A stretch of DNA of 64,000 bases from Pterobdella sp. o SKG-2022 (taxonomy: Eukaryota; Annelida; Clitellata; Hirudinida; Piscicolidae). The stretch lies in assembly GCA_964035795.1 (NCBI GenBank), contig OZ038321.1, positions 27,282,459-27,346,458 on the forward strand, read 5' to 3'. Below are positions 36,601-47,708 of this stretch, in pieces. Made by a program: the position numbers and the translations under genes. The notes beneath the pieces were generated by a model that saw nothing but the letters and a program-made list of their open reading frames with translations, had not been told where the DNA came from and ran no database searches. Numbering within the stretch: position 1 is the stretch's first letter; each line of letters opens with the position of its first letter.

Positions 36601-39600
36601 GTTTGTTTAATAAAAAACTTTCATTTTTCAGAACTTTTAAAAATCTGGACAATTTTAGATCGAGTTTTTGAAGATCTACTTTTTTGAAAATAAAATAGCT
36701 TTGCAACAAGAAAAATGACTTTGAAGTGGAAGAGAGAAAAAACGAAAAAATTTTTTAATTTAAAATGAAATATTGTTTGCGTTGCAATGAAATTCATTTG
36801 ACATACAGAATGAAATGAGGTTCACGTCAGAAATTCTGCAAACTAGTTTTCGATAAAGCAAGTTCATAACATAAAGATCGATATTTAGTAAACGTGATTT
36901 TTTATTTCCTCCACTTGAATTTAGCATCAACTTTTTCAAACCAATACATAAATATTAAATAAAAAAAATTTTTTGACATGTGAAACAGTAAAAAGACTTA
37001 TAATCATTAGGAAGGGAAGAATGAGAAAAATATTTTAGTGCGCATGACTAGCTCAGGTCTAAAAGGAAGTCTTTCAAGCACGAGACAAAACTTCTATTTT
37101 AAAAAAATTGTTTATTGAAGCAACAAAATAGACACTATATCATATTTGAAACTAAGTATTTAATGTCAAGGTGATGATTAATAAATACGTAAATATTAAA
37201 TTGAAGAACTAAAATTTAAGTTTTTTGTGCACGTAGGTTTAACAATCAAAAATATATGTCAACTTCAAACAAGCAAAGAGCTAGATTTTTTTCTCCAGCC
37301 ATCAACATAATGAAAATCAAGAAAAATATAAAAAATAAACCAATTAGAAAAATGATAAATCTCAAAGGTTTCATAAGTTTCGATTCATTTGGAAAAAAGT
37401 GCCTTATTTTTGGTCTATTTATAATGTTTGATAAGAATTTTTTTCAAGCTATAAAAATCATAGATTATTTACATAGTTTTACATAATGAATACACTATTG
37501 AAACCGCTAATGACAATAGATTTTAATGGCTTCGCTTTAAGACTATACTTATCTAAAATTATAACTGGTTTTGCTAGATAGATGCACTAAAAAACTTTCA
37601 TGAGTTGACTTAATATTTTTTGAAGGTTTTTTGATATCTTTCCATTTTAAATAGTTCTTTATGAAAACAATATCAGTACATATTGTCATTAGATAAATGG
37701 TCATCAGCATTAAAAAAGGTTATGTGAATATTTGTACTATGATTAATGTACCAAAGTTGTTTATCTTCATTATAAAATTTTCAAATTCAATATACTACAT
37801 AAAACATTACATATGTTATTCGAAATTACATTATTTTTTCGATTTTTGCCTTCTACATTTTTTTGAATTTTAAATTTGCAATGTTGAAAAAATTCGTATC
37901 ACAATAATATAGTATATACGTATAATTAATTTGAATTAAAATAATCCTTAACTTGAATTTATCTATTTATCAAAGACAATGCAGCTATAGATAGACATTA
38001 CATAAAAGTAGTTAATGTGCTTTTGAAATTTGTTTTCATCAAACGAAATATTCAAATGCTTTTAATGATCTTCGCGTATTAGAGATATTTCAATTGAAAA
38101 ACAGAATATTTCATGTCAAGTAAATTTTGTCTTTGAAAATTTTGAAAAACGAAAATTTCATTGGCATTATTGAAAGTTTTTTATACTGTATTTTTTTCTT
38201 GTGGAACTAATTATGAATAAATAAAGCAGAACGGATCTCAAGATTGATCACCCGTAAGCAAGACTTAGGGTTAGAATAGGATCCAATGTGGAGAAAAAAT
38301 TTGTTTTATTATGAAGATAAAATTTTTGTCAGTCATTGAGATTTAAGGAAAATTTAGTTTTGATAAGTTTTATGTTAATTAGTTTAGATTAGAGCAGTGG
38401 AAAGCCTTAAATAAAGACAAAAAAATTTGATTTGAAGTTTTTCAAATGTTTCACTTTTATTTCAAGATTTTTGTGAACAGTGAAGAATTGAACATAAGTA
38501 TAAAATGAATCAGAGGTTTAAAATTTTTGAAGTTCGTGCTTAAATTATCAAATGATAACTCAATAATTGTCTTTTGATTCAACTATATTTTCTTGCTTCC
38601 TCTAAGAAAAACATTTGAAAAATCTACAAATATTTATTATTCCAAGAACCATTGTATCTAAATTAGTTGAAATTATCTAATTTCACTTTATGAAAAGAAT
38701 CCAAATATAGGAAATTGAATATATAACTCAAGCTAATATAAAAAACCCTTTTTACAATTTTTAATATAAGCAGTCAATGTTAATAAAAGCGATGTTTTTG
38801 TCAGACAAATCTGTCTGTTCATCCCTTTTTCATTTGATTTATTTGAGAGAATGGCCCAAGCAGAGTTTTCTATTTTCAACAACAAACAGTAAAACAAAAG
38901 AAACTTGATTTCATGAGTAAACTTTTCAACGGTTTTTATTTCAGTGGTTTAAAATAAGAATTTTAGTTTTATCTTTATTTTTAATAAAAACGTTCATCAA
39001 TCATTTATGCTGTAAAAATGATTTTATGTAGTTGTTTTCTAATTTTGAATGATTGGTTGTGACTGTGCCATTTTTCTTAAAGCATGAGTTCTAACAACCC
39101 ATCCATGTTTTCATCACATTTTGTAGCCAGCAGAAACACTTTGATGAAGTTTTCTATTGATTTCAAAACTAAAACTCCATTGTGTCTCAGTACCTATAAA
39201 CTGGACTTTTTGAAATATTTTAGTACTTTTTTTAATGAGACTTTTTTATAAAAGAAAAAAATACTTAAAAAATAGAATTTTTTTGAATTTCTAAAATAAT
39301 TTCCACTAAAAAATGTATAAACTTCACTTGAAAAGTTCAATTTAAAATATTCTTATATTTAAATAACTCAAAGAAATAAACCGGCTTCATGCACGTTTCA
39401 GTTATTAATTATTTCAAGATTTCATGAAGCAAGCACATATTGGAGAGTTACCCAATCAGAACAGCTTGCAGGAGCCATAAATCGCACAGAACTTGCAACG
39501 TAACTACTCTAAATGAAAAACAAATCTTTTATATAAACAGAAATGCTACTAACTGACTCATATATTGAAATAAATTTAAATAAAGCAAAAAAAAACTGAT

Positions 39601-42600
39601 AACGTCAAATATAGTTTCTAAACATTGCGTAACATAACAGCTCAAAATAAAAATTTAAAATCATCAATTGAGGATTCATACATTTATTCAAAAGAAAAAC
39701 TGGATAATTTTTGATAAATATAGCTTTATTATAAAACATTAGCATGTTTTTAAAGTATAATTGCTATATAAAACACACATAAGATGTCTTTGAAAAGTTA
39801 CAGATCAAAATAGCTTGTTATGAAAGTTCAAAAAACATTAAATACACAAAAATGAACAAATCAACTGGACCAAAACTTTCAAATTTTTGAAAAATTTTAA
39901 ATTAGAGGTCCAATGCAGAACAAGTTTACGACATTTTGTGATATTGCTCCAACCCTAACTAATGCCATTTTTGTTTCAATGCTTCGATGAAGAAAGTTTT
40001 GTTTTAAAAATTTTGAACTGATAATTGAAAAAACTGAAAATAACTACAATTACTTTCACTAATAATTGTACCTTCAGCAGACATACATTTTAAAAGACAA
40101 CAAAGTTAAATCGTTAAATGCTGAAGTAAGATTTAGCTACTCCAAAAAGTAAACTTTTATTTAGTTGGAAATATATGCACAAAGAAGCTTGCAGCAATGT
40201 TGAACGTAGGATGACTAAACTCAACTTTTCTATGTTGAAGTATTATGTTCTTAACGTTTTGTTTGTATGCGATCACTTGAGTATGTGTAACTTTAAAATA
40301 TTCATTTAATTAATTTTTTTTAGAATCTATGCTTTTTTATTTTTTGATAGAATAGATTTTTGAACAAATAATATTTAATATTAAATAAAATAACATTTAT
40401 ATTCTTTAAACCCCAAATTTTCCTACCTCGGGGATTTGTCATATCCATCATTCGAACCAACATACTTCAATTATAAGCTCGAATTTTTTTGAATCTATCA
40501 TATAAAAAAAAAATTAGTATAAAATTGAATTTTATCTTCTTTTCAAAAGCTCCTTCAACTTGAAAATAAAACGCTTTAATATATTCTATTCTAAAAATTT
40601 GTAGGCTCAAGTAAACATAAGAGCCGTATCTTTGAAACATAAAATAAGCATTAAAGGAGCATTGAAAACAATTATAGCTATTCGGTTTTTATACGATATT
40701 ACTTTTTTAAAAATAAAATATAATTCGAGTCAATGGTGTAGGAAAAACCCCGCGAAGTTACAAAAGGTTTTGCACACTGTATTGAATTTAATTTTATTAA
40801 ATTTATATTTAATCTCTTAAACTTCGAATACTTTTAAATGGAAACTTAATTTTAAATGTTTTAAAAAACGGAAAATTTGTTTGAGAACGGGTTATATTTG
40901 ATTTAAATAGTCTAAAATCTTTTGAACAGTCTTTATTGATCAAGTTCACCCACCTCTCCTAAAAGATTATTTACAATTTAAAAATATTATGAAATCTGCA
41001 TTCTATTGATAAAAATGAATTCACCAAGAAGACAATTGAAGAATCTTTGAGCGATAAAATAAAAAAAAGAAACCAAGGAATTATTATTTCATAGTTATAT
41101 TCGTTTTACTTTAAACAAAAACGTTTTCCTCTAATTTTTCAAAAATTTTATATTTTTGCTATTCGTATTTGCCTTCAGAGAAAGCTTCACAAATTTAATT
41201 GTATTAAAATATTTCTTATAAAAGTTCTTTTTCAACATTTAATTTCGTTACTTAGTCCTTCAATGTGTCTACGTTTGATTTTTCTATTGGTTTAAATTGT
41301 CTTATAGTTTCGATTGTAAGCCTGGGACTAATCTTGCAACAGCATCATTTGTAGTTAGAGGTCAATAACGGCAGTAAAACAGATGATCCCTATCTCAATT
41401 AATGAGGATAGAAGTACCAAAAAAGGACCCAAAGAATAATTTTAATCAAAAAAACACAAATAAGAAAATAGACTAATTTTATAACAATTCCTACATAAAA
41501 ATTCAACTTTTTATTTTTAAGCACTCCATCTTAGCCTGCAAAACACCAACGATGTATGGTGAAAGTTCATACAAACTCAAAAAATTAAATGAAATCATTT
41601 GAAAGTACCTTTAGTTTTTATTGTATTTTATCATGTTCATATCACTTACCACGAAAAATTCTCTACAGTCGCTTTCAACAAATCATGGCACCTGTTTAAC
41701 AATTAAGATGTACCATTTAAAGAAACTCCATCCGACATCATGCAAAGTTTAGTTTTTGAGTTTATTTTCCAACATTCTTCTTAAATATGAGCGTTGATTT
41801 TTTTCTTCAAACCTGCTCAACAAACCTTTTGTCAAAAACAACAAAGCTTGGAAACATCATTTTCTCCAACTACTTTATTCATAATTTCCGAATCTCCAGT
41901 ATAAATTGTTTTTTCTCAATTTTTCATTCATTTTCTGTTTTTTTTTGGCATAACCAATTCTCTTTTAAAAAACTATTATACAAACAATCGACACACGAAA
42001 ATAGTTTAAAATATTAAAAACCGACCGCTACCCTCCTTCAAAAGAGCAGGACACCATGTTGATGAAGGGTCCATATGTTACTTTACTTTCAAAAATTCTT
42101 CTCAAAAAATGAAAAAAGATTTTTCATGTTTTTTCTTAAACAACCAACAACGTTGATTCCAAAATCTAAACTTTTTTATAGTCACTTTTGCAACAGCCAA
42201 CATTTTTATACGTCACCCTTATGACATCCTCATCTGAATTCGGCGAAGCACGTTTGATCTGACTACTATATAATTCTGTCGTGACATAAATATTTGTTTT
42301 ATCGGTTTATTATTCAAAAAAATACAAACACTTACGTCGAAACATTTGACAAACTTTTACGTCATAACTTCAAACGATCTCCACAATAAATCGGATCACT
42401 ACATCATCTTTTCAATCAACAAACTTATTTCAACAAAAGTCAAATGATGTGACAAGCACAACAAAACTATAAAAATCATTTCAAACTTTTCACTACACGA
42501 ACACCACACAACCTTCAATAATCTTGAACAACTCGACAATCACTTGCTAGGACTTCCTTCTTTTTACTTTCGACCCACGTGCATGAGAGCTTGTTCGAGA

Positions 42601-45600
42601 AAAAATGATTTTAGATGAAGGTGATTATATGAATCCAAACTCTCCACACCAACATTTCATGCTTTTCTTCCAAAACAGTTTTTTCATCACAACTTCAATT
42701 ACCTACACCGCCTCCACACGGAAATATAGGATATCCTGGTCACCTCGGGCGTAATAGAAACATTTCCAGTTTTTTGAAGTCACAGTACACATCGCTTTAC
42801 CAATTAATTTTCGAAATGTCATTTGTTTTACATTTTCGAAAAAAGTTACATTTATCTAACTAAAGATTCTTCCTCCACAAAGCCAGTTCAAATGAACCTG
42901 TGCTTAAAAAAATCTTCATGAACACACCAGCATCTAGTTGATATCAATATATATTAAGATGTTTAGTGTTTTTAGAAATAGTAGTCACTTTTGTGAAATT
43001 CTAAACGAAGAATGATAAATAAATCTCTAATGTTAGAGATATAGAAGCATGGAGCATAGGAAACTAAAATAACTACCAACATTCATTATATGAAAATAAC
43101 ATATTTCTTTATAAAAATGTTGAAAAATGTGATTATTGATTGCTAGGTGAGAGAAAAAAAATGACAAAACTCTTTGGCGCATTAATCACTGTGTTCAGTT
43201 CATAATTAAAAATTCACTTCATAATTACTTCCAAAAGTTACAATTAATTTTGATGCATTTTTTTTTTCATTAAAAATACCAACGGATTCCAAGTGTTCTA
43301 GAGCTATAATTTACAACAAGCATACTTGCCTCTTCAGTTCCCAATGTTAAACTCTTAATAAAAGATAAGATCCTTGCATAAGTTTGAAAAAAAGGTAATT
43401 AGAAGTGTTTTTATTTTTTGTATGTAAATGAAACTAATGGTAACTTATATTAAAAACGACAGTTTCAAACGAATTTGAAGAGCTTTCCACAAATAAGGGA
43501 ACCTCATCAGAAAACGAAGTTCAAAAAATGTCATATCTCACACCTACAAGCCCTCACACACAAAAACACATACACAATCACATAAAGCTTATCACTTTTT
43601 GAATTGTTGAAATAATTTGAAACTTTATTCCTGGTGTAAGCAGAAATGGATTTATCAACTTTCACATTTTACACTTATCCATTTCGATTTTTGAAACTTC
43701 AATTACATTTTTGCTTTTCAGCTCATCAGTGATTGTCTCTTCTAATCGACTCTCATTCTCCTTATTGTCGCCCTTATAGCTCAGAGGTAGAGCATTAGAC
43801 TAATTATCTAAAGTTAGCGGGTTCTATCTCGCGTGGGCTGACAATTAGCACCTGTTCCACAGTGTGTTTTCGCAACATTAAATTTGTAGCAAGCGCTTTG
43901 ATCTATAAGTAAAAGTGCTTTATAAATACCGCATTGCATTATATTAAATATGGGAACTGGTAAAAGTTTCGTTTTCAAGCAATTTTTTAAAATATTATAC
44001 TTCGGTTTATTCAAGACACCAATGAGTTTGTGTTTAAAACCATCATGGCGGAGACTACCACGTTCGTGGAAAACTCACCTCACGTAACCTCGAAAATTTC
44101 GTTAAATGAAAAATAACAGCCTAGGAAACTTGAGATAGTGTATGAAATTTCCAAATTGAGATATAAGATTGCACGTTAGCAAATGATCATGACAGAAAGC
44201 AATAAAGTTCCTAGTAGTTGCATGGCTAGGTTTTCAAACAGATTTAAACAACTAAGAAGCATGCTTCACGATTTATACACCTACAAAACGATTGAGCCAA
44301 GTTTAGTTTAGGTGGATTGGATCAAAGCTTCATCAACAAAATATTTATCGTCTCAACCGATTTCTACAGCAAGCATAAAAGAAATAGCCTCAAAGGACTT
44401 TAAAAGCTAGCCACCTTGCTATATTGATCGCAATATATTAATCATAAATTGGGTTGAGTATTGACTGGATTGTGGCATTTGATTAATTTGATACTAATTT
44501 TTCATCATGGACTTATGAAAGGGAAAGTGAAAGAGAAATTTTTTTTGCTCGAAGTATATGCTAATATCGATTAAGATAACGACGGAATGATTTGAGGATG
44601 TACATTGAAAAATAGAGTCATTTATAATGATTCTTTCTTATTTAAAAAAAATTTTATTTTTATTTTATTTAAAAATTTTTATCTGCTACTACAAAAAATT
44701 TTCCGAAATCTTTTTAAAATTTTTATGTATCAAACAAAATATCACTTAAAAGACATTAGAAAATATCTGCAAAAATAAAATTCACGGAAAAGTGAATCTT
44801 AAGGACAACATGGCATTTGATTGCTTAATGAACTCGATTTTTTGTGAACTTAATTTGGTGAGCTCAGAAAGGTTGTTATAATTAAAAATTTTTCCACGAA
44901 AATGAAATTGAGTAATTAAAACTCTCACTAAGCTTCGAAAAGCCATGATTAAATTTCTGAGAAACTTAAAGTTTTGACATAAATGTTTCATTTATAGTGA
45001 AATAAGTCTCTGAAAGCAAAATGAAAAATTCTAAAAGTTTATAAAAAAACGCCGAATAATTGAAGTTTACACTTCACCAAAGCGCGACTTTTTGTATCTT
45101 GCCAAATTCTTTTCCTTACGATTGTTTTGTGTTTTAAATAAATAATTTAAATATTTTTTGTGTTTTAAATAAATAATTTAAATATTTTTTGTGTTTTTCT
45201 AAGTATTTAATAGGGTTCGATAAGTTTTCTACCATCCTTGTTATACTTTTGTGCTGTAATGCAGTTAATTGTGGTTTTTTATGCAGTGACAGTATAATTC
45301 ATCCGAAAAGTTTGTCTTAGCGCCACTCGACGTGTTTCTGGCTTAATTAGAGCGTTCATTTTTCTGTAAACATGTTTTTGGTTGAAAAAGTCTGTGTCGA
45401 CCAAGTATTGCATCCAAGAAGCTCACTCAAAAAGTTTTATGAACTACAATCAAGTGGAGATTTATGTTTTATTTTATTGAGTTCACTCACTTCTATTTTG
45501 TCACATACTTTCTTTTTTTAATTCTAATTTGGAGTCAAGAAACATGTTTGGTGCTACAATTTTTTTTTTTTTACTTTTACTCACTTTGTCTTTTCATGTT

Positions 45601-47708
45601 TCAATTTGTATGTTATCTCCCTAAAGTACATCCGTTAATATTTAAGAAGCTTTCTTCATTAACACAAGGCATTTATCCTAAAATCTTATTGGGTTTCAAG
45701 ATAAAAAATAAAGAAGACTAAATTTTGATTGCCATCACGTTCTAATGTAGATTCTTTTCTATCCACTCTTAATTTTTTGGAGTCTTTTAGAAGCAGATTA
45801 CTTTTGAGTTTTCAAGCGTGCAAAGGCTGTTTTTTCCAATTTTTGTTTATACGCTAATCAAAAACGAATTAAAAACGCATGCTTTGCTTCATCAGTGTCT
45901 TAAAAGCAAGAGTTTTGTTGGAAAGTTAATCTTATAAGTATAAACGTCTAATTTTTCAGTAAACTGTTCGTGTCTGTGTTATTTTTTCATTCATGGGCTA
46001 AGTTTTTTAGACCGATGCTTGAAAAAAATTCAAATTTATAAATTTCATTAAAAAACAAAGTTGTTTTCAAGGTGGTTAACGAGAGTCAATTCAATTTTTA
46101 TCTACTTCAACTTCAATATCTAATTGAATTTTAAAACTAAAAAAATTGCTGGGAATAACTACACCTTCATAAACCTAATCAAATCAGATGGTAACACTAT
46201 ATTCAAATAATATTGATAAAATGTGGATAAAAGTTTGATTGAGAAGAAAAAGTTTGATTTATTGTTATAATAACAAACACCGTAACTTTGCAGACATATA
46301 GTCTATTGCTTTAATTTTACGTTTAATACCAAAAATGAAATTTTGAATCCTTTATTTAAGCTATGAAAGCTTCAATTTGCGATGAGTATGAGCTTGTTAG
46401 AAATCGTTCTAATATATTGTAATATAGCCATGAAGAGCCTGTAGGTGTAAAAGCTGATTAAATGATTCTCATTTATAACCATTTCAACTGATGAAGGTTC
46501 GAAATAAATATTATTATGATGCTGATATTAATGGAAACGTAAAAATTAAACTTTGTTGAAAAGTAGATTTCTCATGCGTTTTTGCAATAGTTTTCAACAC
46601 TTCAAGATTAAATACATAAACAAGTTAGAAACATAAGCGCGCAAAAAACCTCACATTAAAAAATAAATGCAAGATTTTTGAACAGGGTTCAGAGTGGAAG
46701 ATCATTAGTGCCTTAAAAGTTTCTATAAAGAAAATCAATGGCGAAAAAACTCTATAGCTTATTTTAGTTTCTCATAGCCTTAATGGTATATTTATTTTAC
46801 TGAATATATTTTATATAATTGACTAGATATTTTTACAAAAGAACGAAAAAACCATAATTTGATTAAAAATTTTCCAATAGTTTATTCCAATCTTCATTTA
46901 GCAAATATATGGTTTAGTTTGAAAAAATTAATCGAAAGTACTTAGAAGACTCGTATCCTCTGATTTTCTTTGTCAAATAAGTATTTTTATTTGAAAACTC
47001 TTTAAAATATATAAAACCTTGAATCTTTTGCGAAAATCTAACAAGTTGATTCAAACATGGCTTCTCAAGGCATAGAAAAGCTTCCACATGCGAGGAAGCG
47101 ATGAATACAAAATTCTTAATTTTCATTTAATATATAAATTCATATTTCAAAATAAATTTCAAAACTTCAATAGTTTCAATAGTTTTCAATCTCACTTTGT
47201 TGTCATGCACATCAATGAGTCCTTCCAGAAACTTTGGAACGTTGTAGACGAAGGAAAAGATTATCACTGCAGTTAACTGTTTTTTCGCTCTAACAACAGT
47301 GCACATTTTGACAGCCTTGAAAGGTTTGCAGACGGCGATGTAACGGTTTCTTCCCACCAAAACGACCATCCATACCGTTGCAGTTTGGAAAACAAACGCG
47401 AATGGAACAGTGAAAATCATTATGTTCACTGGGTCTTCTATGCTTCCTAGAGCTTCAAGCAGAGTTGTGATGGAGTAAGTGATAAAAACAACGACTAGAA
47501 ATATGCTGTCTATAACTGCCAGAGCTTGTAGGAGAAATGAGGTGGATGTTTTGACGTTGTCTTTTGTGAAAACGATGAACGAAACTAGGTTTCCAGCAGT
47601 CCCAAAAATGGCTAGTAATCCAATGACGACGCAGTGCATCAGAAAGTTGTATGTCCTACATACGTCGCCATCATTCTGCACCATCGTGGCGTTGTTTTTG
47701 GCTTCCAT
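30510..47708 (-). CDS. FMRFamide-receptor-like class A GPCR, 6 exons, complete
   Basis: Seven-helix neuropeptide receptor of the plasma membrane. Exons: 47708-47196, 39508-39452, 32507-32413, 31991-31785, 31505-31390, 30622-30510. Phases agree at every join and give about 366 residues. TM1 holds GTAGN, TM2 LAVIDS, TM3 ends WMVVLVGRNRYIAVC, TM4 is followed by VPKFLE, TM6 has IICQTPAFVNH and TM7 NSAVNFPIY. From family knowledge, QTxxVW in TM3, PRFLE after TM4, CQxP in TM6 and NSxVNF in TM7 are typical of FMRFamide receptors. The DRY motif is NRY. N-glycosylation site NAT lies near the N-terminus, and an in-frame TAA four codons before the ATG supports the start. The ligand cannot be told from sequence. 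Confidence 0.88.
31390..31505 (-). CDS. GPCR exon 5, TM7 and helix 8
   Basis: Codes RASNVMAVMNSAVNFPIYLL and FNKRFRKIFGRLLPFFCQ. The donor AAA|GTAAGT is strong. Reading through it would reach a stop at 31334-31336, which gives a possible shorter C-terminus if the intron is retained. Confidence 0.9.
31785..31991 (-). CDS. GPCR exon 4, third loop and TM6
   Basis: Codes SLKNIRKKRLELHQRQ, a basic third intracellular loop, then VTVMLIVVVVVLIICQTPAF and the third extracellular loop to FQYFL. The CWxP tryptophan is Gln, as in FMRFamide-type receptors. Confidence 0.92.
32413..32507 (-). CDS. GPCR exon 3, TM5
   Basis: Codes VYEVVYANVMYTICMLALPI then IILIYINYQLI, with the TM5 proline. The acceptor follows CCATTGTTCTTTCTCACGAG. 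It ends in phase 2 (AG|GTTACA). Confidence 0.9.
33681..33805 (-). mobile_element. tRNA-derived SINE, copy 3 (5'-diverged)
   Basis: Retains the B box region GGGTTCGACTTCATGTGGGC and the body (ATAGTGTGTTTTTC, AAATTTGTAGAAAGTG), but the A-box half cannot be recognised. Confidence 0.7.
34398..34605 (+). mobile_element. dispersed repeat, TTTATATAGCGC family, longest copy
   Basis: Begins TTTGCATTTATATAGCGCAC, then CAGAGGCGCTTAAATATAC, GTCTTGAGCGATGATTTGAG and GGGAGAACGTTCCATATTGA. From memory, similar non-coding repeats are common in marine invertebrate genomes; the class is not certain. It lies in GPCR intron 2. Confidence 0.65.
36411..36660 (+). mobile_element. pogo/Tigger-like DNA transposon remnant
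   Basis: A TA is followed by CAGTAGGTCCTCAAAAGTCC, like a pogo-type terminal repeat. Inside it codes SDEDDATTVSVV, and the far end has AAATCTGGACAATTT. The element is internally deleted. It is related to 23200-23460. Confidence 0.5.
39452..39508 (-). CDS. GPCR exon 2, second extracellular loop
   Basis: A 57-bp, phase 0-0 exon coding SSYVASSVRFMAPASCSDW. It has a strong pyrimidine tract (GATTTGTTTTTCATTTAG) and donor TGG|GTAACT. It supplies the loop cysteine expected between TM4 and TM5. Joined to exon 3 it reads SDWVYEVVYANVMY, like the family's N-xYxxVYxNxMY. It was found by phase and fit, not by homology alone. Confidence 0.65.
43768..43953 (+). mobile_element. tRNA-derived SINE, copy 1
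   Basis: The head TAGCTCAGAGGTAGAGC is a good tRNA D-arm and A box. It is followed by a 5-bp anticodon stem with loop CTAATTA (anticodon AAT, Ile-like) and a B-box-like GGTTCTATCTC. The acceptor stem has mismatches, so this is not a working tRNA gene. The body of about 110 bp is shared with copies at 17662-17826 and 33681-33805. Confidence 0.85.
44045..44116 (+). other. 23-codon ORF with strong start context
   Basis: Reads MAETTTFVENSPHVTSKISL then NEK and TAA, with ATGG preceded by AAACCATC. CAC|GTAACC inside could be a donor, making this a first exon. It lies in intron 1 of the GPCR, opposite strand, just beyond a SINE. Confidence 0.15.
45129..45197. repeat. 31-bp tandem repeat, about 2.2 units
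   Basis: The unit starts GTGTTTTAAATAAATAATTT and is exact between 45129-45159 and 45160-45190, with a partial third unit. It lies in intron 1 of the GPCR. Confidence 0.95.
47196..47708 (-). CDS. GPCR exon 1, N-terminus to TM4
   Basis: Codes 171 residues, from MEAKNNATMVQNDGDVC to EGLIDVHDNK, and covers TM1-TM4. The donor AAA|GTGAGA is strong and phase 0. The downstream intron is 7,687 bp. Confidence 0.93.

Noticed and set aside
42730..42810. Candidate second-loop exon of the GPCR (WKCFYYARGD) on the minus strand
   Set aside because: It contains a cysteine and could end in phase 0, but no acceptor gives a phase-0 start and a stop lies just upstream. The 39452-39508 exon fits both phases.
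43770..43842. Functional tRNA-Ile (AAT) gene
   Set aside because: The acceptor stem has mismatches at several pairs, the T-loop is one base short, and the sequence continues into a body shared by two other copies, so it is a SINE head.
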